64,000 nt of DNA from Skeletonema tropicum (taxonomy: Eukaryota; Bacillariophyta; Thalassiosirophyceae; Thalassiosirales; Thalassiosiraceae): assembly GCA_037178625.1 (NCBI GenBank), contig CM074129.1:1240001-1304000 (forward strand), read 5' to 3'. Made by a program: the position numbers and the translations under genes. The notes beneath the pieces are model-generated. The model was not told the origin of the DNA. It made no database searches and saw only the letters and a program-made list of their open reading frames with translations. This document shows positions 40,169 through 52,251 of the stretch, piece by piece. Position 1 is the first letter of the stretch, and each line of letters begins with the position of its first letter.

Positions 40169-42405
40169 ACAACAACCTCAAGATCAAACAATGAAGAAAA
40201 AGAAGAAGAACGCCTCAATCAACAATACATCCGCCAAAGAATACGCTCGTCTCATCAGTCAACTATCCACATCATCCATCTGCACCACATCACGTGTCCA
40301 ACTATGGATTCGTGTTCCACTAACACTCCAACACCTCCAGGCATATCAATTACTCCTATCACGATGTGATCACTCCCCCAGTATCGGATGCATGCTATCC
40401 ATTACATCACCACTCAACAGTAGTAATGCTACTACTACCGAATTACCATCAATGACACGAGCATTGCACACCATCATGGGAGGGGGACATGTCAAGGGTA
40501 TCAGTTGGGATGTAGCGGTATTTCTCAAGAATAAACGGGGATATCCGACATTATCGAAGGGTCATCAATATTTGTTTCGATTGGTGTATGGTCGACTTGG
40601 TAGGACGTTGCGTACATTGGTAGAGGGACGGTTTGTTGTTGTTGCCGGGTGGTGGTAGTGGTGGTGCAGTATTGAATCATCAGGAAGATGGTGGTGGTGA
40701 AAGTAGTCCAACGAGGAGGTATTATTTACAATACTTGGCACATTTACGGTCAAGAGCACCTCTTCCATCATTATTGGATAGTGAAGAGGCGTTATTGGAG
40801 ACTCCGTATCTTGATAATCTGCAGTCACCGTTACAACCATTGGGGGATCATTTGGAGTATCAAACATATGAAACGTTTGAGAAGGATCCAGTGAAATATA
40901 AGAGGTATGGAGAGGCAGTGCATTTGGCATTGGAGGATGGGATGAAGGAGGGGAAGTTTCCATTTGTAAAGAGGGTTAAAAGCAATGTGTCATATTTGAG
41001 ACAGATTATTGCCTCTGGAGAAGGTGGTGAATTGGGATTATTAGAGGACTTGTTACTGGACAGTATGAACAAACGAGATGGAGTCGTTCTTGATGTAGAT
41101 CTGTATGAAGCAACCATTTTTGTAGTGGGTGCCGGCCGAGGTCCATTGGTGCGCGAGTCCATTGCCGCTGTTGCACGGGTAGCTTCTTCAATGTTGGTTG
41201 AAAACAAGGCTCTTATTGCAAAAGTTGTTGCCATTGAGAAAAACCCAAGCGCAGTGTTGTATCTTCAGAGTTTGAAGAGTACTCAGCGATCGTGGAATGG
41301 TGGAGAGGAGTATGCGGAACAGTTGGATTTGCATTATCCTCACAATTGTGGTAATGATATTGAGGTATTGACTCGAAGAGGTGGCATTACGTCTCCACTT
41401 CCTGGACTATCGAACGTGACGGTTATTGGTTGTGATATGCGTGAGGCGACATCTCATCCGCTGCTAAAGTTTATGATACAAAATGAAGAATTTAGGGCGG
41501 ACATTGTTGTCAGTGAACTGCTTGGGAGTTTTGGTGACAATGAACTGTCCCCAGAATGTTTGGATGGAGTACAACGATGTGGAATTCTGAAGGATGATTG
41601 CGTGAGCATTCCACAGAATTACACTGCATTTATTGCTCCTGTGTCATCCTCTCGCCTTTTTTCCGAAGCTAGATGTCAATCCAGCTTCCCTGCTCATCCG
41701 GAGGAGGGACCAGCAGCTCCAGCAAGTGGAATGCAAAGAGCCTTGGAGACACCGTATGTTGTGAGGAGTCACGCAGCTAGTCAAACTCATCCAGAGATTG
41801 CTTGCTGGACCTTTTCTCATCCACGACCTTCAAAAAGTGACACAAGAATGGACACAGAGGAGAACAGCTCCAACAAATTCAACGCTAGTGCCGAGGCTGC
41901 GAAAAATATCAATAATGATCGGCATGCTCACGTTTCTTTTCGCAGTGATCCAATGCTTGGTGCAAGTGCTGGCTGCGGATATGGTGCTCTGAATACAGAA
42001 ATGCCCTCCGTGGATGTCAATGAGGGAGGTGATGGGACCAATGTGACTATCCATGGCTTCTTGGGATCATTTCACTCAGTATTGTACGAGTCACCTTCTG
42101 ACAGGTCAAAAGTGGGGAAAATGAAACGGAAATCATCAACCGAAGAAGAACGGCTTTCTGTTATCAGCATCGCCCCAAATTCTTTCTCAGTTGGAATGTT
42201 CAGCTGGTTTCCACTGTATTTTCCACTGAAGCAGCCCCTCTGTGTACCAGAAGGAAGTACAGTGAACTGCAGCGTGTGGAGACGATCTGACGATGCGAGG
42301 GTGTGGTACGAATGGTGCGCAGAAGTTATTGACGATGACGGCAATGTGTGGTCGACGAGCTCGATACATAACCCTGGAGGAAGATCGTATCACGTTCGTC
42401 TTTGA
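39492..42405 (+). CDS. PRMT5: protein arginine methyltransferase 5 (PRMT5), with an apparent frameshift
   Basis: The 5' frame (39492-40658) encodes the N-terminal TIM-barrel part, with low-complexity inserts, ending in a conserved block (KNKRGYPTLSKGHQYLFRL ... RFVVVAG). At the GGGTGGTGGTAG run near 40645-40656 that frame stops, and the protein continues in another frame to 42405: YYLQYLAHL, then NLQSPLQPLGDHLEYQTYE, the SAM site VVGAGRGPLV, and the active-site loop SELLGSFGDNELSPECLDG with both conserved Glu. It ends with GMFSWFPLYFP...KQPL and IHNPGGRSYHVRL. PRMT5 makes symmetric dimethylarginine on histones and Sm proteins. Because PRMT5 is a conserved housekeeping gene, the single frame change in a G-rich simple repeat is more likely a sequence error than real loss. 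Confidence 0.88.
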
Positions 42406-42466
42406 TGCGATAGACAACCAATCTCGAGAAAGTTATAGCGTTTCTTGAAGTACATCGAATGGAATC

Positions 42467-42507
<41 letters not shown>

Positions 42508-42851
42508 AATAAAATACACAACTACATTAGCATATCTACTCGTTCGCTGCGCTATCGATCGAATCAAGATTACTGCCGAGGTGACTATTTCCAAAATCTT
42601 CCCTGCAGGGTTTGGGGGTTGAAGAATATTTCGGCTACTCTGCCGACTCCATGGATGGCCTTCGCTCTTACCACCGACGTCGGTGATACCATTGGAGTCA
42701 TGGCCGGAAGCTGTGCCTGCTTCGTTGCGAAGAAGTCCATCACAGGTGACAACTCGATCAATATGACACTTGAGTCGCAAAAAGACCTTCTGCTTGTCGT
42801 GGAACAGCATGACAACCTCTTCGCTGTAGATGGACTCGCTTCGATTGCTTA
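42406..42851. other. PRMT5 / transporter intergenic, GA microsatellite and unassigned coding-like stretch
   Basis: A (GA)n run lies at about 42469-42504. From 42655 (ATGGCCTTCGCTC) to 42850 the plus strand stays open with C-rich third positions (MAFALTTDVGDTIGVMAGS...), resembling coding DNA, and the frame runs on into the antisense of the transporter 3' end. I cannot assign it; it may be a gene fragment or chance. Confidence 0.35.
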
Positions 42852-44652
42852 TTACAAGTGGGATCTAACTTGGGAATGCAAACGTGATCCTGTTCTCTTG
42901 TCAACGTACATTAGTAACATGCCAAGCAACACACCGAGAGCTGCAAGACCAATTATCAGCAGTTCAACTTCTGGAAGATAATGTCCAGAATATGAATAAG
43001 TTGACGCCACAACAAGAGGAAGTATTACGAAGCCAACATTCTGGATTGCTGTGTATAGCCCAAAAGCAAGGCCAGAAACAGATTGATCCACCACTATGGC
43101 CACCGATGGAAGTAAAGCAGACACTCCAATTGAGAATCCAAGACCTTCTAAAACGAGGGCTGGTATCAAAGAGCCTCTCTGGAGGAGTAACAGTAAATGC
43201 GCAATACCCAACAGTGCTGGCGCAAGACATAACAATTCGACAGGCCGACCATATTAATCGACGCAAAAGTGCCCAAAGAGGAAAGTAGTGCATATCATAA
43301 CGATATATGGAATAGTCATGAGAAAACCAGCAATTTCAGTCGATTGATCCTTTTGCCAGCAAAAGGCTTTTGCGCAAGCCTCCGAGAAGAAATGATCTGA
43401 ACAATTGATGTCGGATTGCTGCATTGGATCAAAGACATAAGATGACTTCTCCCAACTCAGTTGCTCTACTTCTGATTCGCTTTTTGTGACATTGAGGGAA
43501 TCAGGCCAAACAGGTGCATATGATATGAATGGCGAGCTTTCTGGGCAACTCATATTGTTACCGTCTATTTGAGCATTCCCCGCTACAGGTGAAAGGTATC
43601 CAGATGAGCATTGTTCGGGATGTTTTAGTCTACAGTCGTTCGGTGGCTCGACGAATAGATTTCGTTCCAACATCAATCCCGAAGCGTTGTCAATGAATGT
43701 GCTCTCCACCCCATATATTGTCAGACACAAGCAGCAAATAAGCCAAAATGTTGAAGGGAAATTTGGCATGTGACAGTGGCTTCCATCATCATCCTGCGGT
43801 ACAGGAGAGGAAGAGTAGCCCTTGCCCTTAGCTTCTCCATCGAAAGATGGCTCTATGTTATTTGTTGAATGGGGCTGACTTCGTAGAAGCTGCGTCTCAG
43901 CCCAGCTATCCATTAGATGAGCAGCAACAGAAGCAAGAACAGACACGCTCATCAATATGGCACCAACCCAAAAGCTGAATGCAGTTGACAAATGGTTAGC
44001 ACTAGCTGGGCCGATGACAAAGCTCAAGAGGTATCCTACATAGCTCATAGCTGAGGAGATCCCAAGTGCGAATCCAATCTCTTTCGTTGGAAACCATGAT
44101 ACAAGGAAAGCTTGGTCTGTTGCAAATAACGCTTCAAACCCAAGTCCAAACACAAACCGTCCAGTGATTGTGATCCACCAGCTTTTGTGTCGAACTCCAA
44201 ACGATGAAATGATTTGGCCCATCAAACAAGTAGATGATAGAACCAACAGACAAATGCTTGCTCCAAATTTATCTACTGCGGAACCGGAGAATATGGGCAT
44301 AAATACTCCTGGTGCTTGAGCAACTGAAAACAAAAGCTGATATTTCTTTTCAAAGTCAGCACCAGGAATGGTCTCTTTCAGCTGTTCGTGTATAGATGCT
44401 GGCAGCTTGATTCTGAATCGTGAGAGAAGAAGTTTAGTAAGCAATGTGGAAATGCTGCGCAGTGATGAATCTGGATAGAACTTACAGATAATATAGACCG
44501 AACATTATCATACATGAAAGGATGAGTATTATCCATCTCTGCTTCAGGGACTGTTTCTCTGAGTTTTGTGAATCTAAACCACAACTTCGCTCAATGGAGG
44601 GTGCTACTCCTACTCTGGCTCTGGATACGTTGAAACTCGGTTGCCGTCCCAT
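42852..44652 (-). CDS. MFS transporter, MFSD1-like, with an in-frame stop
   Basis: Exon 1 is 44652-44486 (MGRQPSFNVS...; first membrane helix WIILILSCMIMFGLYYL), intron 44413-44485 (73 bp), exon 2 from 44412. Exon 2 continues LIKLPASIHEQLKETIPG and LLFSVAQAPGVFMPIFSG, then helices typical of the family and a large luminal loop (about 43700-43400) between the halves. A TAA at 43254-43256 interrupts GHFCVD|YGRPVELLCLAP. The same frame then carries the remaining helices to a stop at 42852. The position of the stop fits the common D-[KR]-[YF]-G-R motif with one codon changed to TAA. MFSD1 relatives are lysosomal peptide carriers. Either a nonsense allele or a base error. Confidence 0.75.
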
Positions 44653-45072
44653 CTTGACCTTAACAGAGGATATACATCACAGACCTGCAAATTTACCGTG
44701 GTATTGAGTTTTGATTATGAAGTTTTTGCTCATCTATTTTCCGATGAAGCATTTTCATTTGGCAAGCAGAGAGCTCAATTTTTGGGTAGGAGCAGACGAG
44801 AGCCCCACTGTACGAAGTCTATCAGCGATCAAAATGATCACCTCTCTTCCTCCCTTCTTCTTGGGTTCTCATTCGCCTTCATCTGTCATTGTTGACACAA
44901 CAACATCAGATCATGATCATATCGATGTTGACACTTCCAATTCGCTTCTCATACGGAAGAACACCTACCTATCGTTCATATTAATCCTCTCCCTGCATTT
45001 AAACAACATTCCAATGCATCTTGCCATTAACAAATACTTAATGATAATCTACAACTACAATTCCATTCCAAA
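44653..45072. promoter_or_regulatory. shared upstream region, transporter / carbamate kinase
   Basis: The region lies between divergent starts at 44652 (minus) and 45073 (plus) and probably holds both promoters. No defined site seen. Confidence 0.35.
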
Positions 45073-46179
45073 ATGTTTCTACTCAATTCATCGCTTCCAA
45101 GAGTTTGCAGCTCCCTCATGAGCAATCCTCAACTTCAGCAGCAAATCTTGCATCCGTTCAGCATTGCAGGCTGTAGAATGCTCTCGACATCGGCGTCTAC
45201 ACTGAAGGGAAATGACAAGCAGCACATCGTCGTCGCTTTAGGTGGAAACGCGTTGCTGAAAAGAGGTGAACCGCTCACTATTGACAACCAAAGGAAGAAC
45301 ATAAGAGAAGGTATATCAAGTCTAACTAGTGTCCTCAGAAACAATACAGTCACGTTCGTCCACGGGAATGGACCTCAAGTAGGTCTGCTGGCGTTGGAAG
45401 GCGCTGAATATCAAAAGCAAACAGGTGCCACTCCTATGCAGCTAGATGTTCTTGATGCAGAGACTGAAGGAAGCATTGGATATATGCTCGAGCAGGAGAT
45501 TGATTTTGCTTTGGGGAACGAAAGCCGCCAACGAGGCGTCATCACGATGCTATCACAAATTATCGTGTCTCAAGATGATGAAGCCTTTAATAATCCGACC
45601 AAGTTCATCGGGCCAGTGTACTCCTTGGAGGAAGCAAATAAACTTGGTAAGACTGTGAAGCAAGATGGACAGTTCTACAGACAGGTAGTACCGTCTCCAA
45701 AGCCAATTCAGCTGATTGAACAACAGCTCACCGCATTAAAGCTGCTAACCAAGAATGATGCCATCGTAATATGCGGTGGAGGTGGAGGTATTCCAGTTAT
45801 ATTTGACCCTGTCAGTGGAAGACTGAATGGTATCGAGGCTGTTATTGATAAAGATCGTGCAGCTTCCATGTTGGGCAAGACACTGGGCGCTGATGGATTC
45901 ATGATATTGACTGATGTGGAAGGAGTTGCTGTGAACAAGGACAAACCTGATCAGAAGTGGATAAAATCAGCTTCACCGGCTGCCCTACAGACACTAGCAG
46001 ATAACTTCCCAGCTGGCTCAATGGGACCAAAAGTCGACTCTGCCATAGACTTTGTTCAAAGTCAAAGGGGTAAGTGGTGTAGGATAGGTTCATTGACAGA
46101 TGCTACTGCGATGATCGAGGGAAGGGCTGGAACAAACATTACAAATGAGCATGGTCCAGATCATTTAGAGTACTATTAA
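45073..46179 (+). CDS. carbamate kinase, organelle-targeted
   Basis: 368 residues from the ATG at 45073. The first 45 or so form an extension rich in Ser, Leu and Arg with few acids ([15 protein letters not shown]..., a second Met at ...CRMLSTSAS), as in mitochondrial presequences. The enzyme body starts [18 protein letters not shown] and has [23 protein letters not shown] and [12 protein letters not shown], ending with ...[14 protein letters not shown] and the C-terminal GTNI. This is the full length of bacterial ArcC (about 310). It interconverts carbamoyl phosphate + ADP and carbamate + ATP, and may work next to the mitochondrial urea cycle of diatoms. The gene is rare in eukaryotes and bacterial in sequence style, so transfer is likely. 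Intronless. Confidence 0.9.
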   Translation: MFLLNSSLPRVCSSLMSNPQLQQQILHPFSIAGCRMLSTSASTLKGNDKQHIVVALGGNALLKRGEPLTIDNQRKNIREGISSLTSVLRNNTVTFVHGNGPQVGLLALEGAEYQKQTGATPMQLDVLDAETEGSIGYMLEQEIDFALGNESRQRGVITMLSQIIVSQDDEAFNNPTKFIGPVYSLEEANKLGKTVKQDGQFYRQVVPSPKPIQLIEQQLTALKLLTKNDAIVICGGGGGIPVIFDPVSGRLNGIEAVIDKDRAASMLGKTLGADGFMILTDVEGVAVNKDKPDQKWIKSASPAALQTLADNFPAGSMGPKVDSAIDFVQSQRGKWCRIGSLTDATAMIEGRAGTNITNEHGPDHLEYY

Positions 46180-46409
46180 AGCTTATTAAAGACAGAGTAA
46201 TTAGCTATGAGAGCCGCAAAAAGGTACCATGCTACATAGTTGCCTTCTTACAAAATTGCTGTCTGAAAAGACGCGTCTTTCAATCCCTTCAATAATCCAT
46301 TTGCGCTTCATCTAGGCGCTACAACTATCGGTGGAAACAAAATCATTATATGCAAGTGTTTGCCTTCACCTCAAACGTTTGCACTTTGATTACATATACT
46401 CGTGATGTG

Positions 46410-48616
46410 TCAACAAACGAAACGCACTACCAAAGGTAGAATCATTGCTAGAGTGATCCCCCTGCTGAGTGCTCCATTGTCAGCTAATCTAGGTGGTGTA
46501 CTACTGAATGATTCGAAGCAGCCTGGTGTTCTATCGGTCCTATCGAAGCATCTGCACGTAGGGTTTGTTAAGGAGTAGTCACAAACGCCATGTCCAGCGC
46601 AATTGGCGGGGCAAATCATGCTGCAAGCATAGAAAAAGCATATGATTAGAAAAGAGCACAACGAGGCATACTTGTCAAAAGAAATAAGAATACTTACTCG
46701 GGACACATAATCGCAAGCTTTGGACATTCAAATGTTACATCCGTATCTGGGATCAAATGAGTCTGCCCATCATACGAACAAAGTAGCTCACGTCCAGCAA
46801 CCTTGACATTCAAAACGTGGTTCACTTCGTCACATTCTGCCTCTAAGCATACAGGGCGTTGCTGATCAGTGTTAAAGCATCGGCTATTATCCGAATCTGA
46901 TTCCGCAGCAGTAGCGAAGTAGTCAAGTATTGGGAGTTTCATTTGCTCTAATTTCCCCGGCACTTGTTTGCACGTTACTGCGTTCACAGTGTATGTTGGA
47001 CAATAGTCTGCTCTCGTTGTTAGCGCCCCGAGGCTCGGTGAGCCCGGGAAGTACCGAAATTCAGGCGGTGGGGGCGTGTACGCCATACTGAGCTGAGAAA
47101 AGTCTACTAGATCACAGACTCCCATCCCTGTATGTGTCGGATCACAACCAAAGGACCCCATGAACTTGTTGCCTTCGACTTTGTATTCCGTATTGCAAAA
47201 TGATCCTTCCGAATAAGATGGTACTTGCCCGTCCACAATGCAATCCTCTTCCACAAATTCACATCCTGCACCATGACCAAAGACTGAGACTTTGGCAACA
47301 CTATAATCTGGCTTGTACCATCCCGAATCGTGAAGTAATCCCAGCGTTAAGGATGAAAGGATTTCTGGAACACCGCCCTGAACTGCGCTTAAGTTTTCTG
47401 TGAAGAAGTATCGCTCTTCAAAGTGAGATCCAAAGCAATCTGCTTCGCCGCTGGGCTGATTCTCAAGCGGTGCACCAGTCAGTGTTTGACAATTGAATTG
47501 ATTCCTAGCAACTTGGCGAACGGTTGGTAGGGTGACCTCAAAGAATCTTACCCCTTGCCTTGAAAACTTTTCTTGCAGTACCGACTTGTCAGGGACATAC
47601 AGTTCCCTCATTTGTCCAATCAATACATATCACTTCCGTCATTTGTGGATTTTGAGTTCGTCGTAATCCAGTTTTGGAATCATAAAAGAATATCATATCA
47701 GCACTCGCCACACCAAGCACATGTGCTAATTCATGTACCGCACTCCCCACAGCCAGCTGTAACGCTTTATCCGCCTCCGGACTTAGTTCATTTCCATCAC
47801 CCCCACCACTACTATCAGTCGAAGATAATTGATCAATACTGGTCAAATCAATTGCATCCAAACAAAAATCAATCGATCCAGCAATCGGTCTAGCAAATTG
47901 ATCCCAAAAACAACTAAATGCACTAGCCAATGTCTTTGAACTTCCCCGATAACAAACATCACTATTGGCAGTGACATAAATGACCAAATCCGCATTGGGA
48001 ACACCCTGCGCTGAGAACGATGGACTCCGTTGTGGATCACCGAATGGACATGAGTCGTAGTCAATCTTTAAATTCTCCATGACTCGGTACCACGGAAAGG
48101 GCGGAGGACCATGCCTTGGCCATTTGGGGTAATACCTGCTTCGTGAGATAGTCTACCCGCTGGGCTGTGTAGGTGGATTGGCATCGACCATAGATCTAAT
48201 TCGGTCGTGTCAAAGTGTATTCGCAATGGTTGGAATAATGATTGTGCCTCTTGCAGTATCCGACCCGTTTCAGTAATAATTTCATCGTTGCTACTACTAT
48301 TTTTGGTATTGGAATCGGTGTTTTCAGTGGACAGCAGCCGCCGCTGTTGATAATATCGCTGCACTTGTTCATATGGATGCCCAGCGTTTCCATAGTTGAC
48401 ATGCTTCAAAAACGGCGAATCTGCACCACTTTTGGGATCAATGTCCTCCCTTCTCCTTGGATGCGTGCGAGGCCTGTCATGTATTGGAAGAACATTATCT
48501 ATGTCATCATTTTGGTGAGTGGCCGTCGAGAAGAATGTTGGCTCTTCTGGCGTTAGGCATAACGCTACTGGGAGAAGAAGCAAAGATACGAATGGGAGCA
48601 GTGAGGTCATTAGCAT
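46410..48616 (-). CDS. leishmanolysin-like (M8) metalloprotease, several frame breaks
   Basis: Starts MLMTSLLPFVSLLLLPVAL (signal peptide) at 48616. The family sequence can be followed only by changing frame: near 48185 into STYTAQRVDYLTKQVLPQMA, near 48082 into ENLKIDYDSCPFGDP, and near 47610 from TEVICID into GQMRELYVPDKSVL. Zinc site HELAH (47721-47735), with a third His in CFGSHFEERYF (about 47424). Downstream are PTVRQVARNQFNCQTLTGA and the family's Cys pattern. A 77-bp intron (46621-46697) leads to an EGF-like CPANCAGHGVCDY...CRCF module. The C-terminus is hydrophobic (ITLAMILPLVVRFVC), probably a GPI or membrane anchor. Such enzymes are surface or secreted proteases. Pseudogene or sequence errors: I cannot decide. 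Confidence 0.8.
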
Positions 48617-48685
48617 CTACCCGCCCTATTAATGAAGAAAAAGATGAACTCTTCTGCCCTCGGCGTGTGAAGGGGTGGGGGGGGG

Positions 48686-48717
<32 letters not shown>

Positions 48718-49069
48718 TTTACTCCAATTTTTGATTTACTGATATCTCTCTCTCTCTCCCTCCCTCCGCTCCCTCTCTCTATCTCTACAGAGTGCGATGT
48801 GGCGATAACAACGAATCAACAACAGCAACGAAACAACAGACATATCTACAACAACGAACAACGCAACATCAACCGAAGCGGTCATTTTATCTCCTTCGAT
48901 CCTTCCTTTGATTGCCGGTCTCTATGCAGTTTCTCACAACAATGTCTCACTTTCTCGCATTCATCACACCACTCTCATGTCTCATGCCCGCCCTTGCTGC
49001 CGCCATCCGATCCCTGCTCCTTGCGCTATCGTACCGCTCATGTCGATAATTAAAGAGCTGCTCGACACT
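48617..49069. repeat. extreme G/T homopolymer block and CT microsatellite
   Basis: About 48676-48720 reads as a run of G, a run of T, then a run of G, a very unusual tract just upstream of the protease start. A (CT)n run follows at about 48746-48785. No gene is supportable in the rest. Confidence 0.6.
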
Positions 49070-49267
49070 AATGATGTAATAACGCTACATACAAAATGAT
49101 GTGCTGCTTCTCTCTCGAGCCCTCGCCCCTAGCTATGTACGCATAATATTATTATTGATATACACTATGTGCTTCTACTACTCCTACTAATAATGATAAC
49201 TTAGAAAATTATACTTGCACATTCATTTACGTAGGTAGTTGCGGTAGCACACAAGAAGGGGAATAGA

Positions 49268-49985
49268 TTACTTGTGGATGCACTGCAGAAGCAGAACAAG
49301 ACGGAACAAACCTTGGCATCTCAGGGAAGACCGGCACAACAACAGAAGATGAAAGGGATATTGTAGCTGATGGATGACGGAGATGCTGGTGATGGAGGTG
49401 GCTGGGCTACATTGATGACGTCTTCCTTCAAGTCTTCGGCCAGTGTGGCCGCTTCTCCCCCCCCCCCGCTGCTTTGGCATCCTCCCTCGGCAATTTTCCG
49501 TGAGTGCACCATCGCCTCCTTTGTTTTTTCTCTGTACATACATTCCAGCTTGCTTCTATTATTTGTCTTGTGTAGATGATTCTGGCGCTCTTCTACTAAA
49601 CTGGTGGCATTAGATCGAAACCACTCAAGCCTACGAGCTTTGGAGATATCAGTGTAATTTTCCATGCCTCGTAACGACTCTCCAACGATCTCATAATGGG
49701 CGGGATGACAGTTGTAGACAATTCCGCTGCGCTTAGAAGGCGTGGGTTTTCCTGGACGAGTCTTGATATGATGGAGTATGGATTAGGTTTTTTGGCTCGC
49801 TTCTTCATTGCGCAGAATTCCTCATCTGTGATTCCAAGAGGACGGCTCATTATGACTTTTGGCAAAGCTGCGCAGTGTAACTTTTGATGAAACATCACCG
49901 TCTTCTTCTTTACGATGCACCGACTCTTGCAAGACCGCTCGGATGAATCTCTGAGCGCACATGGATAGCTTCGTGTCGACTTCAT
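49268..49985 (-). pseudogene. duplicated unknown gene, copy 1 (frame broken)
   Basis: Starts MKSTRSYPCALRDSSERSCK at 49985 and reads to RLVQENP, where a shorter A-run (near 49753) shifts the frame compared with copy 2. The expected continuation is in another frame: SGIVYNCHPAHYEIVGESLR, then GMENYTDISKARRLEWFRSN and an Ala/Glu/Pro-rich tail (AEDLKEDVINVA). A C-rich homopolymer at about 49457 adds another break. I do not recognise the family; the GESLRGME motif strikes me as a recurrent diatom pattern. Charged and helical, with no signal peptide. Confidence 0.5.
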
Positions 49986-50617
49986 GATGAACTCTAATAA
50001 TGGAGAAAGGAATATCAGCTACAGCGGCTCGTCTATAATTCGCTCTGCTTGATCGGCTTCACGACTAGCAAGGGTGGCTAAGGCTACGGATGTAGCATAA
50101 AATTTATCAAGTAGCCTGACCTCGACAAACAATACAATTCAAGTACAATAAGTTGTGACTTCCAAATTGTGGGCGAACGCAAGGCCTATCTACTCCTTTC
50201 AATGTTGCTCAGCACTCTTTGACGTGCGCGAGAAGAGGAGTACATAGACGGGGTAAGACGATTGGGCGGAGTGCCTAGCCGCTTGTTGTGACTTGTGACT
50301 TGTGACTTGTTAGCGCATGCCTTTCCTCGCCGGCCATCATTGCTGAGCATTAATTGTTTGGATCGTAAGAATTCTTGTGCGCCAGAAACAGGCAGCCAAT
50401 GTGGCTACTACTTATTATTCGAGAAGTGTGTGAGCAATACTACTTATCTATGTTGATAACAAGGATTCGATAAATAATTAGTGGTGTGATGTAATGACGC
50501 TACATCCAAAAATGTTGTGCTACATCTCTCTCCCGAGAGAGAGCCCTCTAGGCTATGCACGCATAATATTTGATACACTATGTTGTCTACTCATAATAAT
50601 AACACCAACTTAGAAAA

Positions 50618-51417
50618 TTATACTTGCACATTCATTGCGTAGGTAGTTTGTGGTAGCACACAAGAAAGGAAATATACTACTTGTGGATGCACTGCAGAAG
50701 CAGAACAAGACGGAACAAACCTTGACAGCTCAGGGAAGATCGGCACAACAACAGAAGATGAATGGGATATTATAGCTGATGATGACGGAGATGCTGGTGA
50801 TGGAGGTGGCGGAGCTACATTGATGATGTCTTCCTTCAAGTCTTCTGCCAGTATGGCCGCTGCTGCTTTCGCATCCTCCTCGGCAATTTTCCGTGAGTGC
50901 ACCATCGCTTTCCTTGTTATTTTCTCTGTACATACATGCCAGCTTGCTTCTATTTGTCTTGTGTAGATGATTCTGGCGCTCTTCTACTAAACTGGTGGCA
51001 TTAGATCGAAACCACTCAAGCCTACGAGCTTTGGAGATATCAGTGTAATTTTCCATGCCTCGTAACGACTCTCCAACGATCTCATAATGGGCGGGATGAC
51101 AGTTGTAGACAATTCCGCTGCGCTTAGAAGGCGTGGGTTTTTCCTGGACGAGTCTTGATATGATGGAGTATGGATAGGTTTTTGGCTCGCTTCTTCATTG
51201 CGCAGAATTCCTCATCTGTGATCCAAGAGGACTGAGCCTGCAGATTATGACTTTTGGCAAAGCTGCGCAGTGTAACTTTTGATGAAAACATCACCGTCTT
51301 CTTCTTTACGATGCACCGACTCTTGCAAGACCGCTCGGATGAATCTCTGAGCGCACATGGATAGCTTCGTGTCGACTTCATGATGAACTCTAATAATGGA
51401 GAAAGGAATACCAGCAA
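50618..51417 (-). pseudogene. duplicated unknown gene, copy 2 (frame broken elsewhere)
   Basis: Same gene as copy 1; the MKSTRSYPC start is at about 51381. Here the frame is lost at KKRAKNLSILHH because two bases in a T-rich run (near 51175) are missing compared with copy 1. Yet the place where copy 1 breaks is intact (VQEKPTPSKRSG). A later frame carries MENYTDISKARRLEWFRSN and then AEEDAKAAAAILAEDLKEDI. The two copies thus lose frame at different sites. Confidence 0.5.
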
Positions 51418-51762
51418 CAGTTAAGTAGTGGCTCGTCTATATATATTATTCGCTCTGCTTGATCGGCTTCACGACTAGAAAGGATGGCTAAGGCTGAAGT
51501 AACGTAAGTTGTGACTTCCAAATTGTGGGCGAACGCAAGGCCTACTCCTTTTAATCAATGTTGCTGAGCACTTTTCGACGTGAGAAGAAGGGTACTTAGA
51601 TGGGGTATATATGTACGATGGGAGTGCCGTGGCGGTTGTTGGGACTTGTGACTTGTGAGCGAATGTTTTTCCTCATCGCATCATTGCACACATTATGTAT
51701 TGCCGAGCATTGTTTGATCGTGAGAATTCTTCGCAACCAGAACAAGTAGCCAATGAGGCAAC

Positions 51763-52251
51763 CGTACCTACCAAAGAGTTAAGCCTTTCACGACCAAGCC
51801 AACCCTGGTGGGGACTAAAACATGTCTCTTACTTTTGCCCATAGAGAGCGGGGTGACTATTTCGACAGCTGATGAGTCAAAAATATTTTTTTTTAAAGGG
51901 AAAACATAATATCATCCTTTTTAGTGCAGATTTGGATAGATCTCATTAAGTAGAGGATTTAGGAATTTTCGATCATGAAAAAATTCCAAATATTGACCAA
52001 GTTATATACAATTCAATGAAAAATATTTGGTCAGCCTCCTGCCGCCATGGGGGACAATTTCGACACTAGGTAAACTACTAGTAAACAAGTTCCTGCCACA
52101 AAAAAAAAACCATTACTACGCTTGTAGTGGACCGTTTTGCCTCGGAAAAAGGTTGTTATAGTGCTCTATATGATCCCAGCAAAAAAAAAACCATGCAGAT
52201 GAATGTGGAATGGTAGAATTGAGCTAATTTTACAAAATGATAGAATATTTA
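51763..52251. other. gene-free
   Basis: AT-rich with several poly-A/T runs (51887, 52101, 52181). No gene seen. Confidence 0.4.

Larger units (their letters stand above)
49070..51762. repeat. tandem direct duplication, about 1.3-kb unit
   Basis: Copy 1 (about 49070-50405) and copy 2 (about 50484-51762) align along their whole length with many small indels. For example, both contain GAACTCTAATAATGGAGAAA and AAGTTGTGACTTCCAAATTG. Each carries one copy of the same minus-strand gene. Confidence 0.85.

Noticed and set aside
48457..49053. 198-residue plus-strand ORF
   Set aside because: It overlaps the protease start antisense and then passes through homopolymers and CT repeats.
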